NCBI GenBank assembly: GCA_011033025.1
Contig: WFMF01000268.1
Coordinates: forward strand, 124,001-188,000
Reading direction: 5' to 3'
Length of the DNA: 64,000 nt
DNA from: Beroe forskalii
Taxonomy: Eukaryota; Ctenophora; Nuda; Beroida; Beroidae
Shown here: positions 12,501-24,281 of the stretch, piece after piece
Layout of the letters: the number at the start of each line of letters is the position of its first letter
Position numbering within the stretch: position 1 is the stretch's first letter
The notes under the pieces: generated by a model
Databases searched by the model: none
What the model was told of the DNA's origin: nothing
What the model saw: only the letters and a program-made list of their open reading frames with translations
Translations under genes and position numbers: made by a program

Positions 12501-15500
12501 CTTCATGTACACTTGGGCGGCTTTGTCAAAACTGTTAGCCTGAGGAAATGAGAGAGAATATAAAGAAAATTTGAACTAGAATTGTGCCAATTATGCTAGA
12601 TTTTGCTAGATTCTATGATGAAAAAAGATTTATTTATCTTTTGCAATGAAACTTTAAACTTATTCTAATTGATACTTCTGAATCTGAACTAAATATCAGT
12701 TGATTTATAGATTGAATTTTAGATTTTCGAGAAAATTCTAATATTCTAGTATCTATTCAAGCCGCCTCAAGCAAAAAATTTGAAAATATTAGTATCAGAT
12801 AAAAATTTTGACAAGCAAAGAGCGTGTAAGTATCTTTTCCAGAAAATTTATAGCTCACACTCAATACTTCAGTTGAAAATTCACACTATGAATTATTAGA
12901 TACCAAGACAAACGGGTCTCGCGTCGAGTGGTAAATAACGAGTGGTAAAGAATGTCCGGTTATAACGGAAAAAAGCAGGTATTACCTTCTCATAGAGCAT
13001 GGCTGCCTCAGGAAACTGTTTGATAGCCTCCAGTATGGTAGCACATTCCTTACACAGCGTCTTGTTAGCAAGCTCCAGTGCTAGATTAACCCCTCGTCTA
13101 ATGTCTCCCATTCGTATAGACATCCGGGCGATACCTCCCTTACACGCCGCATCGTGATCCTCATTTGTCTTAGTCAGACCTAAGAAGTGGGTTTTAGTCA
13201 AACCTAGAAAATTTATGACTTATAAGTCAGATGTAGGATATGCATCTTTGTCAGACCTAGGATAGAAGAATCAAGACTTGAGTCTTGAGGCAACTTCTGA
13301 CTTGAGAGTAAAACCGGAAAAACAATGCTCCAGAAAACTATGAAATACAATACATTGAATGCAATACATTGTACACGAACAAAACAAAAAACAGGACTCG
13401 CGTACAGTGTACCTGCACATTACCTACCTTTCTCGTAGTGCATGAGAGCGTTAGACCAGTCCCCAGTAAACTCCAGCTGCTGAGCGTATTCCTTGGAAAC
13501 GAAGGGGATTTGCTCTGGAGCCAGGGACCGGGCCAACTGGAGCGCTTGGTTCCACTGCAATTATTACGTATCGGAAGATGGGAAGTGACGTCATTATCAG
13601 GAGTCAAAATGGGCGATTGATGACGAAAACCATCAGTTACACTTGTGCAGCGTTTAGTGTATTGAGTGTAAGAATATGGTTGAGTATTTTGTTAATGTTT
13701 AGAACAGGGAGTGGGCCGTGTATCGAGTTACAATCGGTTATGATAAGTAGCCACCGGCTTGTGTGTCTGATTTAAAGCGCGATTAGAGTACAGGGCCAAT
13801 GCCTCCATTTATATTCTACCCAGAACTCAGCCGGTAATTTAGTAAATGAGGAAATTGTGAAAGCAAATGGCTTCTTTTATGCAGTTTCTTCTACTCAATA
13901 ATCACTGCGACAGCTATTATAAAACGTACGGAGGTGTGTTGGATGATGTGTGCATGTTACACGTTATAATGCTTAGAACACAATGTACACTGTGTACATT
14001 GTACTCTTCTGCGTCATTGTACATGCTCAGAGAGTATATTTCGAAGTAATAATCGTGATTTAATAAATCCTGTGACTGTTCCAAATCTTTTCAACAGACA
14101 TAAGTGCACTATAAACTGTCCAATATTCACCAACCTGCAGTAGATCTCGTCTCATCTCCAGAGCTTTGAGGGGTTTACTGGACTCCAGGAACAACTGCTG
14201 ACTGAAATCAAACTGATCACAGAGCAGGGCCATGTGTCCAGCCAGTAACTTCCTATCCTCAATATGCTGTAGTGCTTGTAGAGACAACACTATAGCAGCG
14301 TCTCCAATACGTCTGTAGACCCGCATAGCTAGTTGTACTTCCAGATGGTTTAGCAGGGTTTTACCCAGGTGTAGCCAATGTTCGGTGTTATTCAGCAGTT
14401 CCGCTAGTTTCCAGGCCTCCGTGTAACGCTTCAAACAGCACGCATTATGGAACGCATCCACCAGCTGCGCTAAATACACGTATATCTCCTCAGGAGTTAG
14501 GTCGTTAAGGTTGTTAAAGTACGCATGGGATGTTAGTGCCAGATTAACAAGTTTCCCGGACTGAGTCTGACACTTCAGATCCCCGCCGTGCATTGCCACA
14601 GGTTTATACCCGTACGGTACTTTAGTCTCCCCGACACACTGAACCTGTTCACCCGTCACTATGTCTCTGTGAGCAGAGTACGTGACTACGATCTCCTCGT
14701 TAAACGCCACAAACACGTGACTATCCGGTCCACTGCTGTCCCAGATAATACCCGACACTTTGGCGGGCAGCTCAGGGAGTTTGTACAACTCGTCATTGAC
14801 CGGGTTATACATGTACCCGTCCATCTTCTCATCTACAAACACCAACTTGGTACCTGAGTGGTCAGGGTACATACTGGCGATGGTACACGAGTGACGGTAC
14901 TCGTTAACAAACTTCCAGTCCTCAATGAAGAAGTAGTGGATGTTCCCCGCTGTGTACCAAAGATCAGGAAATCGTGAGTCAGCGCCGCACACTTGATATC
15001 ATCGTCAATGTCAGTCTCCTTATCAGGGAAGAGTCTGCTATCCCTGTCACTGTCACTGTCTCCCTCGATCAAATGGAGTTGTACTTTCTTCTCAAACATT
15101 ACCGCTGCATAGTCAGCGTTCATGTACATTTCAGTGACTGTTCCAAGGTATTCCCGTTCCATGAGAGGGTCGGAGCTCTTAGAGCCTTCTGTCAGGCTGT
15201 ATATCCATGCTCGGTTGTTCATTCCAACTGCAAAGTGGTGGAGACCAAGGGCAATGAAGACTGGTTCCGTGACAACGGCAAATGTTAGCGCTTTTTCTGG
15301 GCTGGTTAGATCCACAACTGTTACCTGAAATTGACAGAATTTATTACTCACGGAATGGGCACAAATGCCAATCAAAAATTTAATGATTCAATTCTCGATG
15401 AGACCATTCAAAATAAATCATTTTTCTCCAGAGCCAAAGGCAATATTCACCTCGAGTAGAGAAGTGAGGTAGGCACAGGAAGTCCTGCAGGTATCCCCGA

Positions 15501-17971
15501 GTACAGGGAGTCTGGTCAGGTAGGTAAACACATCTCCCTTAGTAGTGGCAACAGAAAGGAGCTGCCCGTCACTAGACCACTCCAACTTGTGGAGACTTCC
15601 AGACTCAACCTGCACAGAAAATTAATGGCATTGTTGTGATTCATCTCATAACTTTTTCATCTCAGGACCGCAAATAGCTTTTTCCTAGCATTGTGACATC
15701 GGGCCCGATCATAGAATCAGTTATGGTCATTTGAGAAAAACAGAAAGTAACAAATTTAAACAATAAACACTAACTCACCTCTAAGTTAATGATAGCGTAG
15801 GTGTCCTGCAAATCCTTGAGATCGTACAACTTGACACAGTTATCGCCAATACTCGCTGCTTTACTCAGAGTAAACGATATCGAGATATCATTCAACACAT
15901 CCCTATGGGTCTTAGACTGGAACAACTCCTGTCCTATCTCCTTAGGGTGAGTGCTGATAACAATCAGAAAGCCGTTAGTGAACCCAATCAGGATATACCC
16001 GTCCCCGAACCAGTGGTACCCCACGATGTTCCCATAGCGGCCCTGGAACGCCAGCTCGATGGGGTTCTCAGGATCGTCCAGGTTGAAGAGGAAGAGGGTC
16101 TTGCGGCCCACCACAAAGCTGACAGTGTTGTCGTTGGACGTGCCAGGGGCTCGGGTGGTGGTTGCTGCAACGTTAGATTTCATCTCCGAGAACACTGCCA
16201 ACTCTGGATCATACCTGGGAACAGGAAAGTTTAAATAGAAATTGAAGTAAAGAGAAGCGGAAAGCTATGAAACATCTTGCTTTATGTTACAACACGGTAC
16301 TCATCTCAAATTAAGATCAACATTTCAATTCAGATTTCAAAGCTAATACGGTACTCAGATTTCCCTTCCAAAGTACCTCAAGTTAGCTGATTTGATGGTG
16401 TCTCCCTCGACTGAGCTGCACGTTAGAACTCTGTCCTCGGACCCCAGAGCCAGCACGTTCTGAGAGTTCCATGCCCCGCAGATGATACGTTTACTGTGCT
16501 TACCCAGCACTGGAACCTGCCGGAGAAGTGGAGAAGTGGGTGTTTGAGTATTTGTAAGAAATTTAATTCTAGTAAAATTCCAAAATATTCTGCATAAAGA
16601 TTCATGGAAATCAGAATGGAAATAGTGCAAGTTATAGCAAATGTAATCAAACCTTTCTGCCGGTAGCATGGTTGTATATCAGGAGGTTTCCCTTCATAGT
16701 TCCAATGGCGAGGAGAGGACCGTAGGAGCTCCAGCACACAAAGGACAGACTGTCCCTCAGTCCGCTGTCCAGGGGACGCTGCGTCCGGGTGTTAGCGTCC
16801 CACATGTAGATCACTCCCGACTTGTCCTGAGGCCGGGGTGATAAGCTGATTAGAATATGTGATTGGAATATGTGATAGGCTCATACATTGAAAAAATTCG
16901 AAATGATGAAGAAGAGACATCGAAATTTTACTCCTGTTTGGTATTGATTTATTTCACAATCACACTTTTCACTACAGTTCAACCCCAGGATTCCCAGATT
17001 CCCACGACCCTCTTTACCTGTATTATTGCGAGTGTGTTGCCCTCTGCGTCCCACTTGAGACCGGTACAGGACCCAGGAAGGGAGATATCGTCCACCAGTT
17101 CACCATGTCTGTCGTAGATGTTCACTGTGCGGTGTATCCCACCCACAGCCAGATAGGAGCCCTGAAACAAATACATGAGTTGATATGGATATATTATGGA
17201 GAAGATGGGGGGCTGGGGAGCTCAAATTCCGTAATGGGATCAATATCTGAGCATTTGTTTGCCGCATTATAGATGAATCATAATAGCGGGTGCTTTGAGG
17301 TACAACGTCAACTTGATTTCTCACTCAATTTGTCCGTTATAATCACACTGAATCATAACTTGAATTTTTGCAGATTATCTTATAATTTCTCACACTTTCC
17401 CTATGATAAGGCTCTCACGCCGTTGGGAGAAATTAAGCATTTGCGGACAATAAGCACTTTGCATAACTCGAAATACGGACCAAAATCTGCATTTAATTAG
17501 GCAATTAAAATTCAATGCAATATTCCACAACTTATGATCGAAATAAAATCCTCTCAAAGGAACCATTTTTGACCGAAAGGCTTCACATTGACCCATGATT
17601 CCGGAACAGTTCTGATGGGCGTCATGCACAGACTGGTGTCCCTAATGACTGACCAGGGGAGGCTTTAAAAACGTTAAAACCCTGCTGGCAGTTCCTGAAT
17701 AATTCCAAAGCAGTAAAGGTTATTACCCTGAGTTTATCCTGATTTCAACCATGATTCTAAACATAAAAAGGACGTCTTAAACCCCTTTACTTGAACGTCT
17801 TTACCCATGTGATCACCCTAACTTTATATCCCTACCCAAAATGATCTAACTCTACATTGAAACTGTAAAATTCTGAAAATGAATACATCTAATCACCTGC
17901 TTAGACTGCCAAGAGAGATGGACAGGAGAGTTGCCATTGGTCTTTGAGGATATCGAGAAAACTTCCTTCAT
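9562..17971 (-). CDS. WDR19: WD repeat-containing protein 19 (IFT144), IFT-A subunit
   Basis: Core IFT-A protein for retrograde intraflagellar transport and ciliary entry of membrane cargo. Fifteen exons: 17897-17971, 17018-17161, 16653-16826, 16377-16516, 15779-16214, 15451-15609, 14135-15324, 13428-13554, 12986-13179, 12421-12539, 11691-12242, 11447-11579, 11131-11279, 10045-10231, 9562-9868. All junctions are GT-AG and in phase. The product is about 1361 residues, close to the human protein (about 1340). N-terminal WD40 propellers occupy roughly the first half ([15 protein letters not shown]-like and YRRIGDA blocks are family hallmarks). A TPR-like helical solenoid follows ([31 protein letters not shown]). 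The last exon is a Cys-rich tail with [17 protein letters not shown] and CPIC. Two single-base indels break the frame: a missing G in exon 7 (plus-strand C-run 14945-14948) and an extra base near 9751 in exon 15. Since all introns and phases survive, sequencing error is more likely than gene death. The exon 13 donor is triplicated. Confidence 0.97.
11029..11152 (-). repeat. 46-bp tandem repeat triplicating a WDR19 splice donor
   Basis: Two full 46-bp units (11029-11074, 11075-11120) and a partial third (11121-11152) each carry the CAG|GTAC donor of WDR19 exon 13. The copy at 11129-11130 is in phase with exon 14: it restores the Ser codon and KFPSH that the family shows there. The two downstream copies would add 46 or 92 nt and bring an in-frame TAA. 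Confidence 0.95.
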
Positions 17972-19040
17972 CCTGGAAGCAGAAGTATACGAATGGATGT
18001 AAAGTTGAACAACGTTGAACAACTGATTCGAAATACAAATTCGAAGACTGATCCCCCAAATCAATATTTATATGTTCATTTTTCTCTCGATTATTGACCA
18101 ATTCTCGATAAATTTCAAGAACTATCCTCACTCTATAGTTAAAATTTGAAGATCTAACCGACAACATATGTGACTGAGGTACTTAGATTTAAAGATTTGT
18201 GACAATCTATTGGATTAAAAGCATAAGAACGATCTCTGGCAAGTATAAAAAGTTCACGTAGTATAGGGTACTCAGTACTCAAGGTCCTTGAAACTCAAAG
18301 CATGAATAACCAATGAAAAATTCTGTTGACATTACATGTGTCATTTTGATTCATGGGCGACTAACAGCTGTATCAGAGAAAGGGATTTCAAGATAGCAAT
18401 AGACAAAACCGTTATAATACTGAATGTCCATGCGGTAAACAAGAGCCTGGGCATCTCGTTCTAATTTCTGGATAAATTCAGGATTGATACCCCGTAGCAA
18501 AGCAGATTCTAACTAACTCAGGCAGAATGCTGACCATAAGAAATGATTGCAAGTATCATTTAGTACAATTAAAAGTACACGATGTTCTTTTCATTACTTT
18601 CATTCCTTTAGCTTTCATATGCTGATGTAGCATTGAATCAACAGTATCCTTTTCGAAGTTTTAACAGTTATACATGTCTTGCACCGGCTGTATTTCCAGG
18701 GTACAGCGGCATTTCCTCTTCATGGCTTCATCAAACAATCACATACCCATTCTTAAAACTATAAGTCATGGTCACATGAGAATACGTACTAGCAACTACG
18801 AAACAAAGCGTTACTATAGCAGATTAGTGTCCGTTGCCACCTCAACGCAAGAATTTCCTGGGGAGATATCCAGTGCCGAAATTCAAGAGGATGAAGAATC
18901 GCAATATTTACGCCGCGCATTAAATTTTCGCAAAGCTGAATTTCAGATGTTTATTGAGTTTACAATTACACCAGCTTTCAGAATTGGGGTCTTAGATGAT
19001 ATTGTTATTTTACTCCATGAGAAGCTGAGTAATTGAAGCT
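17972..19040. other. WDR19 upstream region with one hypothetical ORF
   Basis: This holds the WDR19 promoter; no clear X-box (the RFX site usual for ciliary genes) is seen next to the start. A plus-strand ORF of 120 codons at 18674-19036 is open and not obviously low complexity, ending in a segment with ITPAFRIGVLDDIVILLHEK. It has no upstream splice partner and no recognised domain. It may be a fragment of a mobile element or chance. Confidence 0.3.
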
Positions 19041-19079
19041 TCTTATGTTCCTAAGCCCGCATAGGTGTGTTTGTCTGAC

Positions 19080-19800
19080 GTTGATAAAAACCCACTTTTC
19101 GGCCTCACCATGATTATGATAAGTTGCGCGCTTCCTCAAAACAGGGAAGCGCGCGCCGGCAGCGCAAATGCGCAATTCGCAAACAGGGTATACGTGTTTA
19201 GCAAAAAAAAATGGGCGATGCAATTAGTTGGCCATACACCATTACACCATATATTTTTACCCTTGCCAGGCGTTGCCTGGCCCCCTCTAGTAGGATTTTA
19301 CCCTACCCTCCGCCGCGCGACATTTTTTCTGCAACACGACCCTCCAAATTTCCGAGTGTTGCGCGCTAGGGATGGGTGAAATCCATCTAGGCCCCCTCGC
19401 GCCCCGGCTCGCAGACAACGGGGCAGGCGCAGGCAACGTCTGGCAATTTTACCCCTGGCCCTGGCCCTATAACCTTTCCTTGCTCTAACCAGATCCGATC
19501 CCTAGTTTTACAATTACGCGCGCGTCGCGCCTTGCTCTAATTTTGAGACGACGCGACACCCATGCACCCCTGGTTAGGGGAAAACCTTTCCTAAGCCAGT
19601 AAGCCCGTCGACGGACGTTGCCCCGTTTATTTCTTCTGACTGCAGCTTGCAAAGTGACGTCCAAATGTGGAACGTTGCGCCGCGCGCGAGGGTAGGGTAA
19701 CATCCTACGACTAAGTCCGCAAAGGTATGTGTACGCACGCGGCGCTTCCCAACGGAGAGCGCGCCGCGCAACGCAAACAGTGATATACGTGTTAAGCAAC
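19080..19800. repeat. GC-rich repeat block related to 55.9-56.4 kb
   Basis: A CpG- and GCGCGC-rich block that differs sharply from its AT-rich surroundings. The stretch near 19345-19392 (with GTTGCGCGCTAGGGATGGG) reappears inverted near 56270-56325. The stretch near 19475-19515 (with GCTCTAACCAGATCC) reappears directly near 56090-56125. This marks fragments of one dispersed repeat family. No coding capacity is recognised. Confidence 0.6.
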
Positions 19801-19989
19801 TATAACCTTAATAACCTATACTCATACTGTATACCCTCGCGTTCGCGTTGCTCTCAATCCGTAGCCTAAGAGAGCTCAGAGCAGTGGCCGATGCACTTAG
19901 CTTCTTCCTAAGCCTAATTTCCAGACGTTGTCTGGCACTTTTTAATTTTATGGGTGCACGCGAAGGGGATATACAGGTACTTGCAAATT

Positions 19990-20268
19990 GCAAATGCAAT
20001 ATGCATATTGCATGTGCAATATAAATATTGCGTGTGCAATATGAATATTGAATGTGCAATATGAATATTGCATGTGCAATATAAATATTGCATGTGCAAT
20101 ATGAATATTGCATGTGCAATATGAATATTGCATGTGCAATATGAATAGTATGTGTAGTATGAATTTTGCATGTGTAATATAAATATTTCATGTGTAATAT
20201 AAATATTGCAGGTGTAATATGAATATTGCATGTGCAATATAGAAATTGCATGTGTAATATAAACATAT
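19990..20268. repeat. Array 1 of a 20-bp near-palindromic tandem repeat
   Basis: About 14 units built on ATTGCATGTGCAATATAAAT. The core ATTGCATGTGCAAT is almost its own reverse complement, so each unit can fold or bind a dimer symmetrically. With a period of 20, not divisible by 3, and no stop codon, long open frames appear on the minus strand in all three frames. They are an artefact of the repeat. Confidence 0.95.
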
Positions 20269-20270
20269 TA

Positions 20271-20319
20271 GATCACCGAGTTTGTTTGTGTGACTACAGG
20301 CAGGGTGAATTACAAATAA
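20271..20319 (+). repeat. 49-bp SINE-body-like segment, copy 1
   Basis: Starts GATCACCGAGTTTGT and ends GAATTACAAATAA. It lies directly after array 1. The same 49 bp, with one mismatch, recurs at 20596-20644 directly after the tRNA-like head and before array 2. This suggests that head, body and tandem-repeat tail form one element and that copy 1 is a truncated sibling. Confidence 0.8.
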
Positions 20320-20515
20320 AAACCAAGCATTGGCATGTAATTTGCATAGGTATCATGTAGATAATGTGTTGTTACACACTACATGCAGGTATATCTCGTT
20401 GATCGAGAAAGGTATATGTACCAAGAGTGCCATATATAGAATTAAATCTGATACACACAGCGGTACATAGCACTGTTAGCCACATATATAAGCGATCGAG
20501 AATTGACTGAAAGTA

Positions 20516-20644
20516 GGGGGGGGGGGGAGATAGCTCAATTGGTAGAGCACTGACCGGCAATCAGAAGTTGTGGGTTCAAGCCCCGCTCATTTTCAGATCA
20601 CCGAGTTTGTATGTGTGACTACAGGCAGGGTGAATTACAAATAA
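20516..20644 (+). mobile_element. tRNA-derived SINE-like element (head plus body)
   Basis: After a run of 12 G comes a pol III promoter pair: an A box TAGCTCAATTGGTAGAGC at 20531-20548 and a B box GGTTCAAGCCC at 20573-20583, spaced as in a tRNA. The D-stem GCTC/GAGC and a T-arm GTGGG/CCCGC pair. The anticodon arm and acceptor stem do not form a good cloverleaf, so I do not call a functional tRNA. The 49-bp body at 20596-20644 leads straight into the 20-bp tandem array, like a SINE with a repetitive tail. Confidence 0.6.
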
Positions 20645-21052
20645 TATAAACATTGCATGTGCAATATAAATATCGCATGTGCAATATAAATATCGCATGT
20701 GCAACATGAAAATTGCATTTGCAATATAAATATTGCATGTGCAATATAAATATTGCATGTGTAATATTAATATTGGATGTACAATATTGATATTGCATGT
20801 GTAATATAGATATTGCATGTGCAATATAAATATTGGATGTACAATATTGATATTGCATGTGCAATATTAATATAGCACATGTAATATAAATATTGCACAT
20901 GCAATATAAATATTGCATGTGCAATATAAATATTGCACATGCAATATAAATATTGCATGTACAATATGAATATTGCACGTGCAATATGAATATTTCACGT
21001 GCAATATAAATATTGCATGTGTAATGTAAATATTGCATGTGTAATATTAAAG
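20640..21052. repeat. Array 2 of the 20-bp near-palindromic tandem repeat
   Basis: About 20 units of the same 20-bp motif as array 1, many ATTGCATGTGCAATATAAAT and some in the reverse-complement core form ATTGCACATGCAAT (for example near 20893 and 20934). The mix of both forms shows that the palindromic core is kept while its strand sense varies. Open frames over it are period artefacts. Confidence 0.95.
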
Positions 21053-21375
21053 CGGCGAAAATAACGACGAAAATAGTCCTTTGTCATGAAATTTGCTTAA
21101 ACCTCCTGAAACCCCCATGAACCCCAAAAACTTGAACCCCCAATGATAACTTGTCATATCCCGGATATGACAAGTAAGAATTAGAGGTTTATGATATCCG
21201 CTTGGGGTTTTACGGGTTTGAAATCCACGGTACGGGTAACAGCTGTAACACTCACAGCAACACAAGAATTGTCAGGGTTAACGATGATATCATGAATGAA
21301 TAACAACTGACAACACGCCATTTTCAATTGATTCATATGAAGTTGAAGTGATAGTCATCTAACATTATATAACAA

Positions 21376-23456
21376 TTAACAATGGATGATTTTCATCCGA
21401 TGCCATCTGAATCCGAACTGGAGTCCCTCAGGGTACGGGACAGGAGCTGTGCTGTTCAGCCTCAGAATATTCGCGATCTCCTTCTTATCATAACTCAGCT
21501 GGAAGTCCCCACAGCTGCCCTGGAACGCCTTCCTCTCCGGGGCCATGTCACACTCTCCGAACAGAACGTCGGAGAAAATGTAAGAATCCACGTGGTCGAG
21601 TTTGTAATTCTTGTTTTGCACGACAGCCCCACTCACAGGCGTTGGAATGGAATTGATGCTGGTTTTACGGTATGGACTGATATTCTCCTGTGAATGATAA
21701 CTCGTTTTGTCAATCCCTCGTTCAGTACTCCTGTTAAAACTAACACGGCTCGTTTTACGGTTTGTACGGTTACTATCTCTATCCGAGGAGGATGCTAATT
21801 CGTAGGACGATTTTTGGGGCCAAAACACCTTATCACTTGACCCGGCAGGTTCTGAGTTCATCCTGTGCATTGACGAGTTCATCTTCTCAGGCTGATTGTA
21901 GACGAAGGAGTCACAGGAGGTGAAGGGAGCAGCGCCAACAGACACATTCCTCCTCCAGGGAGCTGGCAGTTTCTTCTTCTTCCTCACTGCTTCCACCGCT
22001 CCTAGCTCACCCACACTACTGATCATAGAGTCTCTAACTGCAGGTCTGCTGGTTACAGGCTGGTTTCTAACCACTACAGGTTGGTGTTTATCTCGTAGTT
22101 TCTCCAGGGTTGTTGTTCGAGAGGGCAGTGTTTCGGTGTCAGTGTCTCTGAAATGCAGGTCTTCCTCGCATCTGAAATTTAAAGGATGAGTAATCACTAG
22201 TCATTGATAATTTGGAGATTATCATCACGGAGTGAGCCGCCTGGTTATTCGAGTCAAACTTAGGCACCATATTTATATTTTGGGACTGATTAGGATTAAT
22301 TTGCTAACAGTTACATAATTCTAAATCTAAAGAGCGGCGTATTCCGAATAAAGGACACCGGTCTATCGCACTGAAAACAAGGTTGCAATAATAATAGCCA
22401 GTTCAGTTAAATGTCTACTCATATCACATCAGACAAAATCGATGTAATTCAAAAATTTCACAAATCTTGACACAGTGAGTTGTTAAATTAAAATATATCT
22501 CCTTTGGACATAATTTTACATCTGGCTGAGTCAAAAGATAACTGCACCACTTACGTAGGATCTGGCAGAAGCAGTTCGAGCGCTGGAGGTGGCAAATCTT
22601 CTGTTGAAGAGAGGTGAGGGTCTGGGTAAGGTGGCATCGAGACACTGTCACTGTCAGAGTCACTGGGTGGTGGCAATGGCATCGGAAGTGGCATTGCCTG
22701 CTCCGTGGGGAACGGTGGCAATGGCAGTGCCACCGCGTCATCTTCAAGTGTTGGATTAACTTTCGTACCGTCTAAATCTTCCTCTAGATCAAGGAGATAT
22801 AATTATCAATTATATGAAGTCAATTATGAAGACAGCTAATGATGTGCCCACATAATTAGACATAATAGGATTCATGCGCCTTCGTGACTGATATCAATAC
22901 GAAACTATGTGATGCAGTAAGTATAACTATAGAAACAGCACACCCAATTAGTGTATTGAAACGTAGTGTGTTTACCTGCAGTTTTCTTAGTTTTCTTTTG
23001 TTTTCCCTCCTTTTTGTGGGAGCTATCTGAGATGTAAACGTACCAAACTGCGAATCCGAGTCCTGAAATATGTAGAAGGTCAGAATTTAGGGAGTAAGTG
23101 GGAAAGTCAGGTTCCTAGGTGACGAATTAGGAGTAGGTTAAGGTAAATGATGGATGATCAACTCAAAGCGATAAGTGGGGTGGTCATTCATTCGAATCAC
23201 ACTATGGAATATTGCACAGGACCTGGTCATTGGTCAACAATCAGTCGCCTGATACACTCTGCTAACCTGAATGCAACCTAAACTCACAAACAGGGACCAG
23301 GGACCTGGGTGAGCTTGCAACAAAAAAGAATATGGCAAACAACTCAAGAAAAAGTAAGAACAGACCTAATATGGCAAGGAGCCCTATCACTCCTGCTAGG
23401 AGATAGATCCAACATTGGTAGAAGAAGCCCAGAAGAACATCAGTGAAAGTAGACAT
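21376..23456 (-). CDS. Single-pass membrane protein with disordered Pro-rich tail
   Basis: Four exons join in phase and sum to 1203 nt, giving 400 residues: 23366-23456, 22976-23062, 22555-22783, 21376-22171. The N terminus MSTFTDVLLGFFYQ is followed by one strongly hydrophobic segment (about residues 15-43, WIYLLAGVIGLLAILGLGF then AVWYVYI, spanning the exon 1/2 junction). A Lys-rich stretch comes next (HKKEGKQKKTKK), consistent with a short outside N terminus and a cytoplasmic tail. The tail has an acidic and Pro-rich part (LPLPPFPTEQ, PPPSDSDSDSVSMPPYP), then a Ser/Arg-rich region with many potential phosphorylation sites. No folded domain is seen downstream. I do not recognise the family. 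An alternative ATG lies five codons upstream at 23471. The model is supported by splice sites and composition, not by homology. Confidence 0.6.
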
Positions 23457-23697
23457 CAGAATGTACACCACATGTACTCATGTATAATGTATAGAATATA
23501 CAGAATGTATAATATTGTATACTGTACGTGGGTATTCTACACTGCTTAGGTATGACAGAGAAAAATAAAGGACACAAACTCACAGCTGATGAGCGAATAA
23601 TGGAAATGTTCTTCCTAGAAAGTCAACGGAACAGAATACAATAATGCAAGAAGTGTAATTATGGCTCTATCAGTAATCTAATTCAGTAATAGCTATA

Positions 23698-24281
23698 CCT
23701 TAGTGGTAGAAATTAAGAAGTGTACTATTTAAGGCAGTAAGCGATTTTACTACCTTAAATAGTACACTCCTTAAATTCTACAAATCTTAATTTCTACCTA
23801 CCGTAATTTTTACAATACCAAAATTTTAGAAAATTTTGCTAAAGTAAAGAGTTATAAATTTATACCTATCTTTTCTTTCACTACAATATTAAGCATTCTA
23901 TTTTCTCTCAATACAGGTTCAGAATTTTTTTCAGATCAAATTTGATATGATAAACAATTATCACTCGATAAAAATTATAGGCATTTCTTCAGCTTCTTCG
24001 TCTTCATTGACCCGTTTGCTAATCTGTTTCTCTAGAACGCATAGTTTTACTTTTGTCTATTTCATAGATTCCAAATAATAAAATAGATTGAATTCAATGA
24101 AAAAAAATCTGCCCTCTTCTTGTTTTCATATCGGTATTTTTGGCTGAAAATTGGTGAAACGACGTGAAATTTAGTCCTTATAGATTTGCCTGATTTTTGG
24201 AGAAATTTTACTGCCTTAATTAGTACACTTCTTAATTAGTACGTCCTTAATAAATACACTTCTTAATTTCTACCACTAAGG
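23698..24281. mobile_element. TA-flanked MITE (Tc1/mariner-like), 584 bp
   Basis: Terminal inverted repeats CCTTAGTGGTAGAAATTAAG at the left end and its complement at the right end are flanked by TA on both sides (23696-23697 and 24282-24283), the target duplication of Tc1/mariner elements. Inside the left end a second hairpin pairs about 23706-23745 with 23752-23791, and the right end carries a partial repeat of the terminal motif, so the ends look multiplied. No transposase frame is present. The target-site inference is from the family rule; the repeats are seen directly. Confidence 0.85.

Noticed and set aside
18674-19036. 120-codon plus-strand ORF as a real gene
   Set aside because: Open and not low complexity, but with no recognised domain, splice partner or promoter cue; kept only as a note in the region entry.
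20528-20590. A functional tRNA gene (possibly Ala-GGC)
   Set aside because: A and B boxes are present, but the anticodon arm has mismatches, position 33 is not T in the best fold, and acceptor ends do not pair. A SINE head fits better.
19808-21038. Long minus-strand frames (152, 139, 107 codons) reading a Tyr/Ile/His/Cys-rich repeat
   Set aside because: They are open only because a 20-bp tandem unit without stops cycles through all three frames; no start context, splice sites or family.
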